This document shows, in pieces, positions 23,701 to 48,877 of a stretch of DNA of 64,000 nucleotides; the stretch's first letter is position 1; every line of letters begins with the position of its first letter. Below the pieces are notes generated by a model. That model saw nothing but the letters and a program-made list of their open reading frames with translations, did no database searches and was not told where the DNA came from. The DNA lies in NCBI GenBank assembly GCA_947846985.1, contig CANTUZ010000025.1:1734100-1798099 (forward strand). Reading direction: 5' to 3'. The stretch comes from Fratercula arctica (taxonomy: Eukaryota > Chordata > Aves > Charadriiformes > Alcidae). The translations under genes were made by a program, and so were the position numbers.

Positions 23701-25169
23701 GGGAGGACAGAAGGACCATCCGGCAGTGCTGGAGCAGGGTGGGAGATGCCCTTACCTGAGGAGCTTGTAGTAGAGGAAGCGGAAGGCCTCCTGCAGCAGC
23801 ACAGAGAACATTATCCCAAATATCAAGAGCCCCTTCTGCAACGGCTCATCCTGGGGGTCGCTGGCTTTAACAGCAATAAACCAGATGAGGGAGGAGAGCA
23901 GCAGTGACACCAGCCAGAAGAAAGCCCTGCAAGAGAGAGAGCACCTGCTGGCACCAGTGCTGTGCCAGGACTGGTGCTGGTACCAGTGCCATGCCCGTGC
24001 CCATCAGCACTACACCCGCACCCCTCTGTGTTGGTACTGGCACTGGCAGCAGTGCCCCAGCCTTACCCTACTAGGTAGGAAAAACCTAGGTAGGAACCTA
24101 GTAGCCTTACCCTACTAGGTAGGAAAAAACCCACTCTCCTACCAGTACCAGTGCTGTTCTGGCACCAGTGCCGGACAGGTGGTGCCTGTACTGGTGCCGC
24201 TGCTGTGCCTGCACTCCTCCTCTGCTGGTAACTAGAACTGGCACCAGTGCCCCTGCCAAGCCCACACCAGTACCAGGCTCATATCCATTTCAGTACCAGT
24301 ACCATACCCTACTGGTCCCCACAGTGGTACTGGTACCACTGCCCCTGCTATGCGCATGTCAGTACCACTATTGACCCTGTACTGGTACTGGTACCAGTGC
24401 TCTACTGACCCCATGCCGTTACCAATACCAGCGTCCCTCTCCACCATGCCCATGCCATGTGATGACCACAATGGTACCGGTACTGGAGCCCTTGTTGTGA
24501 AATGAATGGCGCCAGTATGAGTACTGGTACTGGTGCCCCTGTCATGCCCACAACAGTACCAGTACGAGTGTTGGTGCCCCTGTTGTGCCTGCAATGGTAC
24601 CAGTACAAGTATGGATATTGGTACCCCTGTCACATTCGCAAGGGTAGGAGCACCAGCGCTGGTACTCCTGTCATGCTCACAACCACACCAGTATGAGTAC
24701 CAGTGTCCCTGTTGTGCCCACGATGGTACCAGTAGGAGAACCAGTACTGGTGCCCTGTCATGCAAGCAACGGCACCAGTACAAGTCCTGGTACTGGTGCC
24801 CCTGTCGTGCCCACAACAGCGCCAGTACGAGTACTGTTACCGGTGCCCTTGTCGTACCCACAACAGCACCAGCACTAGTCCCCCCGTTGTGCCTCTGCCA
24901 GTACCAGCCATGTTCCTGTCACGCCCATGCTGGTATTAGCACCAATACTGGTGCTGTACCAGTACCGATACCGGTACCAGTGCCCCCTCCACACCCACAC
25001 CAGTACCCATGGTGGCACAAGTGCCCCTCCCGCAAGGGTACCGGTGCGGGACTGACCCAGCGATAAGGATGATGATGCGGAGCGGGTCTCGGGCGACGGT
25101 GAAGAGAAAGAGGCCGAGCGCCGGCCCGAAGGCGATGAAGGTGCACCCGAAGAAGATGGCGAGCGTCAT
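20713..25169 (-). CDS. APH1A: APH1A-like gamma-secretase subunit, intact copy
   Basis: APH-1 is a seven-pass membrane scaffold of gamma-secretase, with presenilin, nicastrin and PEN-2. Seven coding exons, all with GT/AG sites: 25169-25057, 23926-23756, 22225-22152, 21994-21872, 21524-21397, 21113-20990, 20750-20713. They sum to 771 bp, a 256-residue protein plus stop, the family's usual length. The G122xxxG126xxxG130 helix motif and the conserved His171 and His197 fall at exactly the expected numbers. SEDSCSPISIQQMAY and FLTSAFMT/HTFWGILFF favour APH1A over APH1B. The short last exon (LRNGPSPQLES) differs from the mammalian tails I know. The frame is intact, but the 3' UTR is cut at 19994 and runs into antisense CR1. 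Confidence 0.9.
23940..25030. repeat. Minisatellite rich in GGTACC/AGTACTGG, APH1A intron 1, arm 1
   Basis: About 1.1 kb of degenerate tandem units of roughly 60-70 bp. Each has short near-palindromes (ggtaccagtactggtacc-type) alternating with 'gtgcccctgtcatgcccac'. Open frames through it are low-complexity artefacts. It fills most of intron 1. Confidence 0.85.
24062..24130 (+). repeat. Short direct repeat 'ccttaccctactaggtagga'
   Basis: The block ccttaccctactaggtagga occurs twice in tandem (about 24062 and 24110), separated by aaaacctaggtaggaaccta. It sits within the minisatellite and is copied in arm 2 near 58620-58690. It contains CTAGGTAGG palindrome-like pieces. Confidence 0.7.
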
Positions 25170-25345
25170 GGCGACCACGACCGGGACCCGGTAGCCCCTC
25201 CCCCCCGCGCCCCCTCTCTCCCTCCCCCGCCCTTCCGGGGCCGCATGACGTCACACACCGACTGCGCGCGCCGCCGCCGGCGGAAGGGCCGCGCTGGGCG
25301 GGAGCGGGATCTGAGCCGGAGTGGGGCGGGGCTAGGGCCTGTTAT
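25170..25345 (-). promoter_or_regulatory. GC-rich promoter of APH1A copy 1, with CRE
   Basis: Very GC- and CpG-rich DNA just upstream of the initiator. It holds a palindromic cAMP-response element TGACGTCA at 25246-25253, an adjacent ETS-type CCGGAAG (minus strand, about 25233-25240) and GC boxes. No TATA box, as expected of a housekeeping CpG-island promoter. Function inferred from motifs only. Confidence 0.55.
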
Positions 25346-25965
25346 GGGAGGGCACAGCCTGCACCCGGGAATTCGGGTCACCGGGAGGGGGGGAACTGGG
25401 TCTGTCATTGGGGGGGGCACAGCCTGAACCCCGGGGCTTAGGCCTGTCATGGGGGGGCACGACCTGCATTGGGAAGCTCAGGCTTGTCACAGGGATGGGA
25501 CCTGGTCCTGTCATGGGGGGGCACGACCTGCATTGGGAAGCTCAGGCTTGTCACAGGGATGGGACCTGGTCCTGTCATGGGGGGGCACGACCTGCATTGG
25601 GAAGCTCAGGCTTGTCACAGGGATGGGACCTGGTCCTGTCATGGGGAGGCATGGCCTGCCCTGGGGGGCTCAGGCCTGTCACGGGAGTGGGGGGATGGGA
25701 CACCTGGGCCTGTCACAGAGGATATTGCCTGCATCGGGGGAACCTGATCCTGTGATGGGGGAGCAGGGCCTGCACCAGTTAGGGACCTGATCCTGTCACT
25801 GGGGGGCATGGCCTGCACTGGGGGTGGGGACTTGGTCCTGTCACCAGGGGGCACAGCCTGTACCAGGGGGCTCAGGTCTGTCCCGGGGGAGGGGGGGGCG
25901 CAAGGCCCTGGAGGGGACATGGCCTGCACCCACGGGAGCTTGGCCTTGTCACTGGTGCCCTTGCA
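25345..25965 (+). repeat. 64-bp minisatellite upstream of APH1A, arm 1
   Basis: Units start with cctgtcatggggggg at 25443, 25507, 25571 and 25635, a strict 64-bp period with near-identical units. More diverged units continue to about 25960 (cctgtcac..ggggg.ggcctgcac). It lies immediately upstream of the APH1A promoter. Confidence 0.88.
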
Positions 25966-27063
25966 GGGGCTACCCAGTGAGGGGGGCCCTGCACTGGCCC
26001 CTAGGACCTGGGATAGCCAGGGGTGCCTAAGGCTTGGGCAAGGTGTGCTGGCTGTCCCCGAGGGTCCCTAGCTGCCTTTCACCCCACCACAGGCCTGCCT
26101 CGGTGCAGGGGACCTCTGGCACTGCCCCCAGGCCCCCTGCAGCCCCTGAGCATGCAGGGCAGGGGCCATGTGCCCCCCTCCCCCCACACTGCTCCTCCCA
26201 CAGTGCCCACTTCGCACTCACAGCTCAGGCAGCTCAGCCCCGATGTGGGGTATGATACTGAGTGCTACATATGGAGCGTATGTAACTCATACAGACATGA
26301 GACAGTGCTGTGTGGTTATAACTGTCTGCATTTTCCTCCAGCTGTATTGTCCTCTGGTGGGATTGATAAATCGGTAATATTGATTATATTGACAGCTTCA
26401 TGTGGCGCTTGGCTTTATGTGGCCTGACCAGCTCCAAAATCACCCAGAGCCCTGCAAAACCCACACAGCTTGGCACAATGTCTCTTCCTGCCCTCACCCA
26501 GATGTCTGGGGCTGTAAATGGGGGGGTAATCACACCCAAAGGAAGGTCTGGGGGGTGGGCAGTGGTTTGTGTCCATCTCTGCATGGCTCAACATGTCTCA
26601 TCAAAATGTGTCTGTGATGCTCTTTGTGTGGGCCTTCCCCTCCAGCGTGTTGTTCAAGGATATTGAACAGGAAGGATTCAGAGATGAGATGAGGCACCAG
26701 AGCGATGAGAAAACTGGAGAAGAGAGCGGAGCTGAGAGGCTGCCAGAGTTTAATGTGGTGGTTTATCAAAGGGGTGGCAGCCCACATCGGGGCTGAAAGC
26801 ACTTCGGGGAGATTTTTCAGCCTGTCAGGCCAAGATAAACAAATCCAAAGGTTGTAACTCAAAGGGAGAGGTGCAAGGGGAGGGAGGGAGGAGAGGACAG
26901 GCCCTGTGGTCCTCAGAGTGGGTCTGAGTGGGGAGACGTGCCTCCAGGTCGAGCTCCCCTGCTGCCAGGCCTCCCAGAGCTTCCCCCAGACTGCATCTTT
27001 CTGCAGGATCCTGGGGGAAAGCAGATGGGTGGGAGGATGGAGAAAATGCAAAGCTTTGCTCAA

Positions 27064-27495
27064 CCGTGAAAGATAGCCTCACATGTGGAGATAGAGAGTA
27101 GCGTAGGGAATCTGTTTGGCCTTGATGAGACAAAGCTGTACCCGTGAGAGGCGCCTTGAGAGAAAAGTTAAGCAAGCGCCAGGAGATATCAGCAAGGAAA
27201 GGAACGTGAAAAGCAAAGCTGCTGCTCCGCGTGAACAGAGACGACCAGTTAGAAGACACTGAGAAGCGCGTGGCAATCGACCTTCAACCTATCAGCAGGA
27301 TGCTGCCTGCGCGTGGACAGCTCGTGAAAATAGCATGCAGCCAATCAGTAGGAGTTAGAGCGCATGAACAGAAAGCGTAATACTATAAATGTAACACTTA
27401 GGCTGAATAAAGTTGGAATTGACTTGCATCATATTGGTGCGTTCATCTTTCCCTGTGCCCGCACGACTGAGAGTCAGTTTGGACCTGGCACTCAC
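27064..27495 (+). mobile_element. LTR-like element, arm 1
   Basis: A TATA-like ACTATAAATG (about 27383) is followed 25 bp later by the poly(A) signal GAATAAAG (about 27404) and a U5-like segment. Position 27494 (ACTCACA) could be a CA terminus. The 5' end is uncertain. The mirror copy is at about 55250-55680. The promoter-signal spacing suggests a solo LTR, but no target-site duplication was confirmed. Confidence 0.45.
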
Positions 27496-27886
27496 ATCTT
27501 TGGGGCAGAGCATCACCTGGGAATAGCAGCCAGGATCTCCCTGACAAACCACAGAAAGTTCAGAGGGAATAAAAGGCCCTTGCAGCACAGTGTAAATGGT
27601 TAAGTTAAATGGACTGGTCCAAACCAGGAGGCTGGGCAGCTAACAGGGAAAAACACTGTATGTGAAAGGGCTCTTTGTCCTAGCAGGAAGGCAAGGGTGC
27701 ACAGAGGCTGGACAAAGGGGACCCATCCTGATAGGAGGTGCAGGGCAGGCTTGTTTGAAGTGTAGGGCCACTGCTCGCTGGGACAGGCTCCCACAGAAAA
27801 GGTGGTTTTGCACTCTTGTCCCTTTTGCAGCCAGACAAACCCCTGCCTGGAAGGTGCTTTGACCAAACAACAGAATGGCTTAGCTG

Positions 27887-29877
27887 ATGTACTGTGGAAA
27901 GGAAGGAGGACCCAAGGACCCCCAGCCCTTGCGCAGGGCCAGCTCAAAGAAGGAAGTTTACAGTAAGTGGAAGAAGGGACTGACCACTTGGGAAGATTAC
28001 AAGAATGCTGCCAGAGCATGCAGGGATGAAACGAGGAAAGCCAAGGCCTCCTTGGAATTAAACCTGGCAAGGGATGTCAAGCTCAACAGGAAGGGCTTCT
28101 TCAAGTATATTGGAGGCAAAAGGAAAACTAGAGAAGTTGTGGGCCCACTGTTGAATGGGACAGGAGCCATGATGACAGAGGATGCGGAGAAGGCGGAGTT
28201 ACTGAATGCCGCCTTTGCTTTGGTCTTTACTGCTCGGCCCAGCCCTCAGGAGGCCCAGGCTTTGGAGAAAGTAACAGGGAAAGTCTGGACGAAGGAAGAC
28301 TTCCCCTTGGCTGAGGAGGATCAAGTGAGAGATCAGTTAAGTCAATTGGATATCCACAAGTCCATGGGTCCTGATGGGATGCACCCGAGAGTGCTGAGGG
28401 AGCTGGCAGAAGTCATTGCTGGGCCGCTCTCCATCATCTTTGAAAGGTCCTGGAGAACAGGCGAGGTGCCTGAGGACTGGAGGAAAGCCGGTGTCACTCC
28501 AGTCTTCAAAAAGGGCAAGAAGGAGGACCCGGGGAACTACAGGCCGGTCAGCCTCACCTCCATCCCTGGAAAGATGATGGAACAGCTCGTTCTGGGCCTC
28601 ATCTCAAGGCACGTGGAGGAAAAGAAAGCTATCGGAAGTACTCAGCATGGATTCACCAAGGGGAAATCATGTCTGACTAATCTGATAGCCTTCTATGATG
28701 GAATGACTGGATGGAGAGATGAGGGGAGGGCAGTGGATGTTGTCTACCTTGACTTCAGCAAGGCATTCGACACGGTCTCCCCACAGCATCCTCATAGGGA
28801 AGCTTAGGAAGTGTGGGTTAGATGAATGGACAGTGGGGGGGATAGAAAACTGGCTGAAAGACAGAGCTCAGAGCTCAGAGGGTCGTGATTAGGGGCACAG
28901 AGTCTAGTTGGAGGTCAGTGACGAGTGCTGTTCCCCAGGGGTCAGTACTGGGTCCAGTCCTCTTCAATATATTCATCAATGACCTGGATGAGGGGATAGA
29001 GGGCACCCTCACTCAGTTTGCTGCTGACACAAAGCTGGGAGGGGTGGCTGACACAGCAGAAGGCTGTGCCGCCATACAGAGAGACCTGGACAGGCTGGAG
29101 AGTTGGGTGGAGAGAAGCCTTATGAAATTCAACAAGGGCAAGTGTAGGGTGCTGCACCTGGGGAGGAATAACCCCCTGCACCAGGACAGGTTGGGGGTGA
29201 CCTGCTGGAGAGCAGCTCTGTGGAAAGAGACCTGGGAGTCCTGGTGGACAACAGGATGACCATGAGCCAGCCATGTGCCCTTGTGGCCAAGAAGGCCAAT
29301 GGCATCCTGGGGTGCATCGAGAAGAGCGTGGCCAGCAGGTGGAGGGAGGTCATCCTCCCCCTCTACTCTGCCCTGGTGAGGCTGCATCTGGAGTCCTGTG
29401 TCCAGTTCTGGGCTCCCCGGTTCCAGAAGGACAGGGAACTGCTGGAGAGGGTGCAGCAAAGGGCTACCAAGATGCTGAGGGGACTGGAACACCTCTCTTA
29501 TGAGGAAAGGCTGAGGGACTTGGGTCTTTTTAGTCTGGAAAAAAGACGACTGAGGGGGGATCTTATCAACACTTATAAATACTTAAAGGGTGGGCGTCAG
29601 GAGGATGGGGCCAGGCTCTTTTCAGTGGTGCCTGGGGACAGGACAAGAGGTAACAGGCACAAACTTGAACATAGGAAGTTCCACCTAAACACGAGGAGGA
29701 CCTTCTTTACTTTGAGGGTGGCAGAGCCCTGGCCCAGGCTGCCCAGAGAGGTGGTGGAGTCTCCGTCTCTGGAGACATTCCAAACCCGCCTTGGACGCGT
29801 TCCTGTGCAACCTGCTCTGGGTGACCCTGCTCTGGCAGGGGGGTTGGACTAGATGATCTCCAGAGGTCCCTTCCAAC
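27887..29877 (+). mobile_element. CR1 LINE, arm 1
   Basis: A 306-codon frame (27887-28807) runs from the linker into the reverse transcriptase ([48 protein letters not shown]). It is then frameshifted to 28885-29259 and 29220-29852 ([17 protein letters not shown]). The catalytic box reads FAADTKL instead of FADD, so the enzyme would be inactive even without the frameshifts. The CR1 3' end is at about 29850-29902. Confidence 0.92.
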
Positions 29878-29902
29878 CCCGACCATTCTGTGATCCTGTG
29901 AT

Positions 29903-31292
29903 GGCCAGGACAGCTGTGCACCAGCCTTCCCCTCTGGCACGTCCCAGGGAGGGAAGCTGCAGCTCACAGCAAGTCCTGCACCCCAGGAGGACAACCAGAA
30001 AATGAATACCCCGTGTGAGGAGAACCCTTTTCCCTGTAGGAGAAGGTCTTGGAGCCACAAACCAGAGGTGTTGGGCCAGGGGGAGGGCAGGAGGCCAGCA
30101 GCACCTGGGTAGGAAAGAGATACAATCTCACAACCCTCCTTTTCTGAGCTGAGAGGTGCAGCAAATAAAGGAAAGCAGATAACAAAAGCTATCTCTGCTG
30201 GCCACTCACTGGGGCGATGGCCTGGCTCAGCAAGGGATCAGCATGAATTATGTTTTCTGGCAGCATGAGGCTGTGCTTTTAGACGGCTATTCAGCGGGTA
30301 ATGTAGGACAACAGGGCTCGGTGCACATCACGGAGGGGCCTGAAGCAGAGGGCAGGACTAGATCATGACTTTGGGCATCTCCAGGAAATCCAGCCTTTTT
30401 TGGTGATGGTGATGAGACACATCCTGCCATTCTTCTTTCTGTGTTGGAGAAAACACAGCAAGCCAGGAGGAAACTTCCCAAATGCTTTGGAAATTGGTTG
30501 CCTACTGCATTAATATTTGCTCATTTATACAGCTGTCCCTCAGGCAGACGTTCAGTGACTGGTAATAGAAAATTCAACTAGTACATGGGGTAAGCAGCTA
30601 ACCACAGACCTGGAGAAGACCCTGGTAAGTAATAGTGTGTGCATGGTCACATGCTTGTATGCATGCTCAGAGGGCATCATGAACATGAATCATGAAGCAG
30701 ACTCCATGAAGAGATCAAAGACCTTGTGGCTTCCCCAAGTGCCAGGCAGGTAACATGCCGGCTGTGGAAAGGGACATGTCTGTGACATATCACTGTGCAT
30801 TTGAAGAGGATGGTCAATTTGGACTGAGCTTGAGACTTGGAGGTTTTCTGTGCATCCCAAGGAGATGACGGAGATCTGGGAATGCAGCCCAAACCGTATC
30901 CATTATCATTCCCAGCCCCCCACAGCCATGGAAGACATCCTTATTCTGGCCATACCCACCCTGGACCCAAGACCCTGCAGAGCCTTCTTGTGTGAACTGG
31001 GCAGAAAGACACCCCCCCCCCCCATCTCCCAGTGCCTGTGCTGCCCGCAAGGACCAAGCACACCCATCCATATTGTCAAACTGTTATAATATTTGGACAT
31101 GAAGACAGGACAGAGCTAGTCAGGCTGTACACAGACAAGACACCCCTGAGCCATGGTCTAAGGCTGCAGGGCTTCTCTTCTCAATGGGTGTGTGGATTTA
31201 GCCAAGATGCAGTTCAGCTGATGACATCCTGAGTGTGCCAGTGGGGTTTACGTGTGGGGTAGGGAAGAGGGACGGGGGCTCCCCAGGGCAGC
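29903..31292 (-). other. TPM2 3' flank, no exon recognised
   Basis: Sequence between the arm 1 edge and the distal TPM2 terminal exon. It probably includes the 3' UTR of the smooth-muscle/non-muscle transcript, but I found no clear AATAAA on the minus strand. A poly-C run lies near 31011. Confidence 0.4.
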
Positions 31293-45640
<14,348 letters not shown>

Positions 45641-46050
45641 CCGGGCGAGGGACACCCCAGGGCAATGCACTAGGGACACCTGAGGGCACTGCACTAGGGA
45701 TATCCCGAGGACGCCGTGCTAGGGACACTGCTGTGCTAGGGACATCCCGGTGGCACTGGGTGAGGGACACTCCAGAGCACTGCACTAGGGACACCCCAGG
45801 ACACTGCACTAGGGGCACACTGGTGACACTGTGCTAGGGACACCTCGGATCACTGCACTAGGGGTACCCTGGGGGCACTGGACTGGGGACACCCCAGGGG
45901 TATTGCACTAGGGACACTCCAGGGATATTGCACTAGGAACACCCTGGTGGCACTGTGCCAGGGACACCCCAGAGTACTTCAGTAGGGGCATTTCTGGTGG
46001 TACTTCCCCAGGGACACCATGATGGCACTGGGTTAGGGGGACACCCTGTT
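45641..46050 (+). repeat. Minisatellite in TPM2 5' flank
   Basis: Tandem units of about 32-38 bp with core 'gcactagggacacccyrgg', about ten copies, decaying towards 46430. It directly abuts the exon 1a promoter. Confidence 0.82.
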
Positions 46051-48860
46051 GCCTCTCACCACTGTGGGGGACATACCGTGGCTGGCCCTGCACTTGGGAT
46101 GCCCATGGGCTGGAAGTGTGCTGTTACCATGCCCCAGGGACACCACCGCAGTCCACCCCCAGGATCTGAGACCTGCTTCTGCTCCGTCCAGAGCTGTCCC
46201 TGTGCTAGAGGACACCACATGGCTGGCACTGTCCTAGGCACACCCTGTCACTGCACCCTGGAGCCTGGGGGACCCTGCTTCCTGGCACTGGCTTGAGGGC
46301 CCCTCAGGGGCTGGCACAGCAATTGGGGGCACCCATGGGCTGGCACTGTAGTCTTGGGGACACTCACAGGCTGACTGCACTCGTGGACACCCACAGGCTG
46401 TGATTGCACTTGAGGACACTGTGGGCTGGCCACATGGGGAAACTCCTCTGGGAGAGAAGCGAGCTGAGCCTCCAGCCTCCCTGTCCAGCTCCTGTGTCAT
46501 GGCAGGACAGGAGAGCTTCCGCTCTGCACAGGCTCCCTGGCACCCATCTCCCCACTGCCTTGCACCTTGGTGCCACTGTCCCTGGCACCCACGGGGACAC
46601 CTGGCCTGTACACAGCCCATAGGGTGGCATTTCAGGGCGACACAGGGCACACGGGCCGCCCACTACCTTTCTCTGTCTTTCTGCTCTAAATAAACTGTAT
46701 TCCACAGGCAAAAAAATTGCAAACCTTTCAGATCCCAGGTCCTCCAAAAATAACACACACTTTAATAACACTTGTAAATGCTTCTGGTGCATTCCCAGCT
46801 GCAGGGAGGGCTCTGGACTGGGGAGAGGACTGGAAGGAGCTGGCAGAGGGGACACAGGAGCCATGCAGTATGTGGGGAGGCTGGGATGGGGACAGGAAGG
46901 GTGCGCGGGCTCCCCCAGCCCATTGCCCCAGGACTGCATCCAGCCCTTGCCTGCCACAACTTTTTGGCACCAGTGCTCCAAGCAGAGAGGAGCAAAGTTT
47001 TTGAGAGCTGGAGAAAGTGGCTTTCTAGGAGCCCTCAGCCCTGGGTTGCAGGGGGGCATAGGAGGGACGGGAACAGCCGAGGCTGCTGGCGCTATGGAGA
47101 AAGCAGCAGAAGAGCCACTGCTGGACTCTGGAGAATAGCTATTAATACTGATGAATTAGGCACATATTTGGACAAGGAGTGTCAGTAACTGCCAGCATGT
47201 GGCTTCTGAGGGGAGGGGGAAGATGCATCTCCCCTCATTCCTGGGCAAGGATGGATGGCTTTCTGTGAGATGCTTCAGCCCAGAGCAACTTCATGGGCTC
47301 AGCACTCAGGGGAAAGATGATGATGTGCATGGTGTAAGCAGCTAGGAAGGGCAAGGCAGGGCTTCAGCCTTCAAATGTTCCCCCTGAAGGAGCAGTTCAC
47401 CCTTGCTGCCCACTCCCCTTTGCTGCAGGCATCAGGGTCATGTCCGACCGGCATCACAGCTGGGGCCATCCAGGTGCCTGGGTCCACGAGTCTGCCCTCA
47501 AAACCATCCTCTGGGGTGGCCTCCAGGACAAGGGGATGCGGAGGGGTGTGGGTGCACATCCCTCCCATTGCTGCCCCATGCCCAGCCCCACCCTGGCTTA
47601 AGATCTCCAAGGATGGGGCTCCCCACTCCATGCCCCACTTCAGGGTCCGACTACCCCTCCTGGGGAAAGGCTTGTCCTGCTGTCTAACAGGAACTTCCCA
47701 TGTGCAACCCATGCCTCAGTGTCTTGCCCCGTCCCTGAGAAGTTGGGCTGTGGCTTCCCTGTCCACCTCCAGCTCAGCCGGATTTGGGTCCCCACAGAGG
47801 TGTTGGTGCCTTATGAATGCAGCGTCTCAGCTTCAAGCCCCCACCTGTGCTCGCCCAAACCTGCCTGCCAAAATAACACCTCACTCTGTCAGGGGAGATT
47901 TAGGGGACTGAGTCGAATCACACCCCATGTCCCTCCCCTGGTGTTTGTGCCGCCACCCCTTGCCTGTACCCCATCCTGGAGGACACGGTGGGGTGTGTGT
48001 GTGTGCGTGCTTGCAGCCCTGTGCCAGGGGTGACAGAGCTCCCATGGCCCCAGACTGCCCAGATGAGGCCAGGGCTGCTGCCGTGCATCACCCGCTCACT
48101 GTCCTTGCTGGCTGCTCAGAGGGGCCCCATGTCTGGCTGGTACCTGGGTGAGAGCCTAGTGCCTAGTGCCAGATCAGGCCAACGCAGATTGTCAGGGGAC
48201 AACTGGGAGGACTGAGATGCCTGCGAGAGCCACAAATCCATCCTGGAGCCTAGGCAAGCATCCCAGGGAAGATGGCTCCTCTGCACCCCCGGATATGTGC
48301 CTGTGGGGCGACAGGGGGTCGCTGGCAGTGATGTGGGATGCTGCCTTCGCTGCTCATGATGGTTGTAGCTTATGCTGCCATGGACAGGTCCTAGAGACAG
48401 GGGACACATGCCAGCCTAGTCATGTTCCTGCTCCACCCCACAGCATCCCAGCATCCCTGCCTGCCCCACCACTTCTTGTGCCCCCCAAACCCTTGCTGAG
48501 TGACAGGGTGGGAACAGGTGGGGACATGCTCAGGGGCTATTTTGGGGCATGAGCTCAGTGCCAGCAGCTGGCTCCAGCCACATTCCCAGCCCTGCTGCAT
48601 GCCAAGCACTGCCACTTCCCAATGGTGGGCTGCTGGTGACCAGGGGGCCCCCCACCTGCACCCTACCCAGGGATATTTTCAGCTGGTGGCAGGACTATGG
48701 CCAGGAGCCTGTCTGGTCCCCCCTGAAGCCCAAATCCCCCAGCAACAAAATTCCCGCCCCACCTCCCACCCCCCCGGCAGGAGGGCAGGTGCTCATGGTC
48801 CCCCTGCCCACCAGCTCCCCCTTTCTCCTTAGGGGTCCCATTGATAGCCAGGCACTGAGA
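46051..48860. other. Intergenic DNA between talin pseudogene tail and TPM2
   Basis: No exon supported. A plus-strand AATAAA occurs at 46688, with no gene upstream that I can name. A short GT repeat lies near 47993. Confidence 0.45.
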
Positions 48861-48877
48861 AAGCAGGAAAAACAGAT

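Larger units (their letters stand above)
19995..29877 (+). repeat. Inverted repeat arm 1 (about 9.9 kb)
   Basis: The reverse complement of this arm matches 52868-62757 almost base for base, including exons, introns, minisatellites, LTR-like element and CR1. Differences I could see are mostly 1-bp changes or homopolymer-length differences. The outer edge lies in a CR1 body (19994) and the inner edge in a CR1 3' tail (29877). The spacer between arms is about 23 kb and not palindromic. Confidence 0.93.

Noticed and set aside
24232..25066. Long open frames (up to 209 codons) in the APH1A intron 1 minisatellite on both strands
   Set aside because: They are translations of tandem repeat units (VLVPVP-type low complexity), lie inside an intron and have no splice or start context.
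27887..29852. CR1 frames as host reverse-transcriptase genes
   Set aside because: Standard CR1 ORF2 with frameshifts and an FAAD catalytic box; a dead transposon copy.
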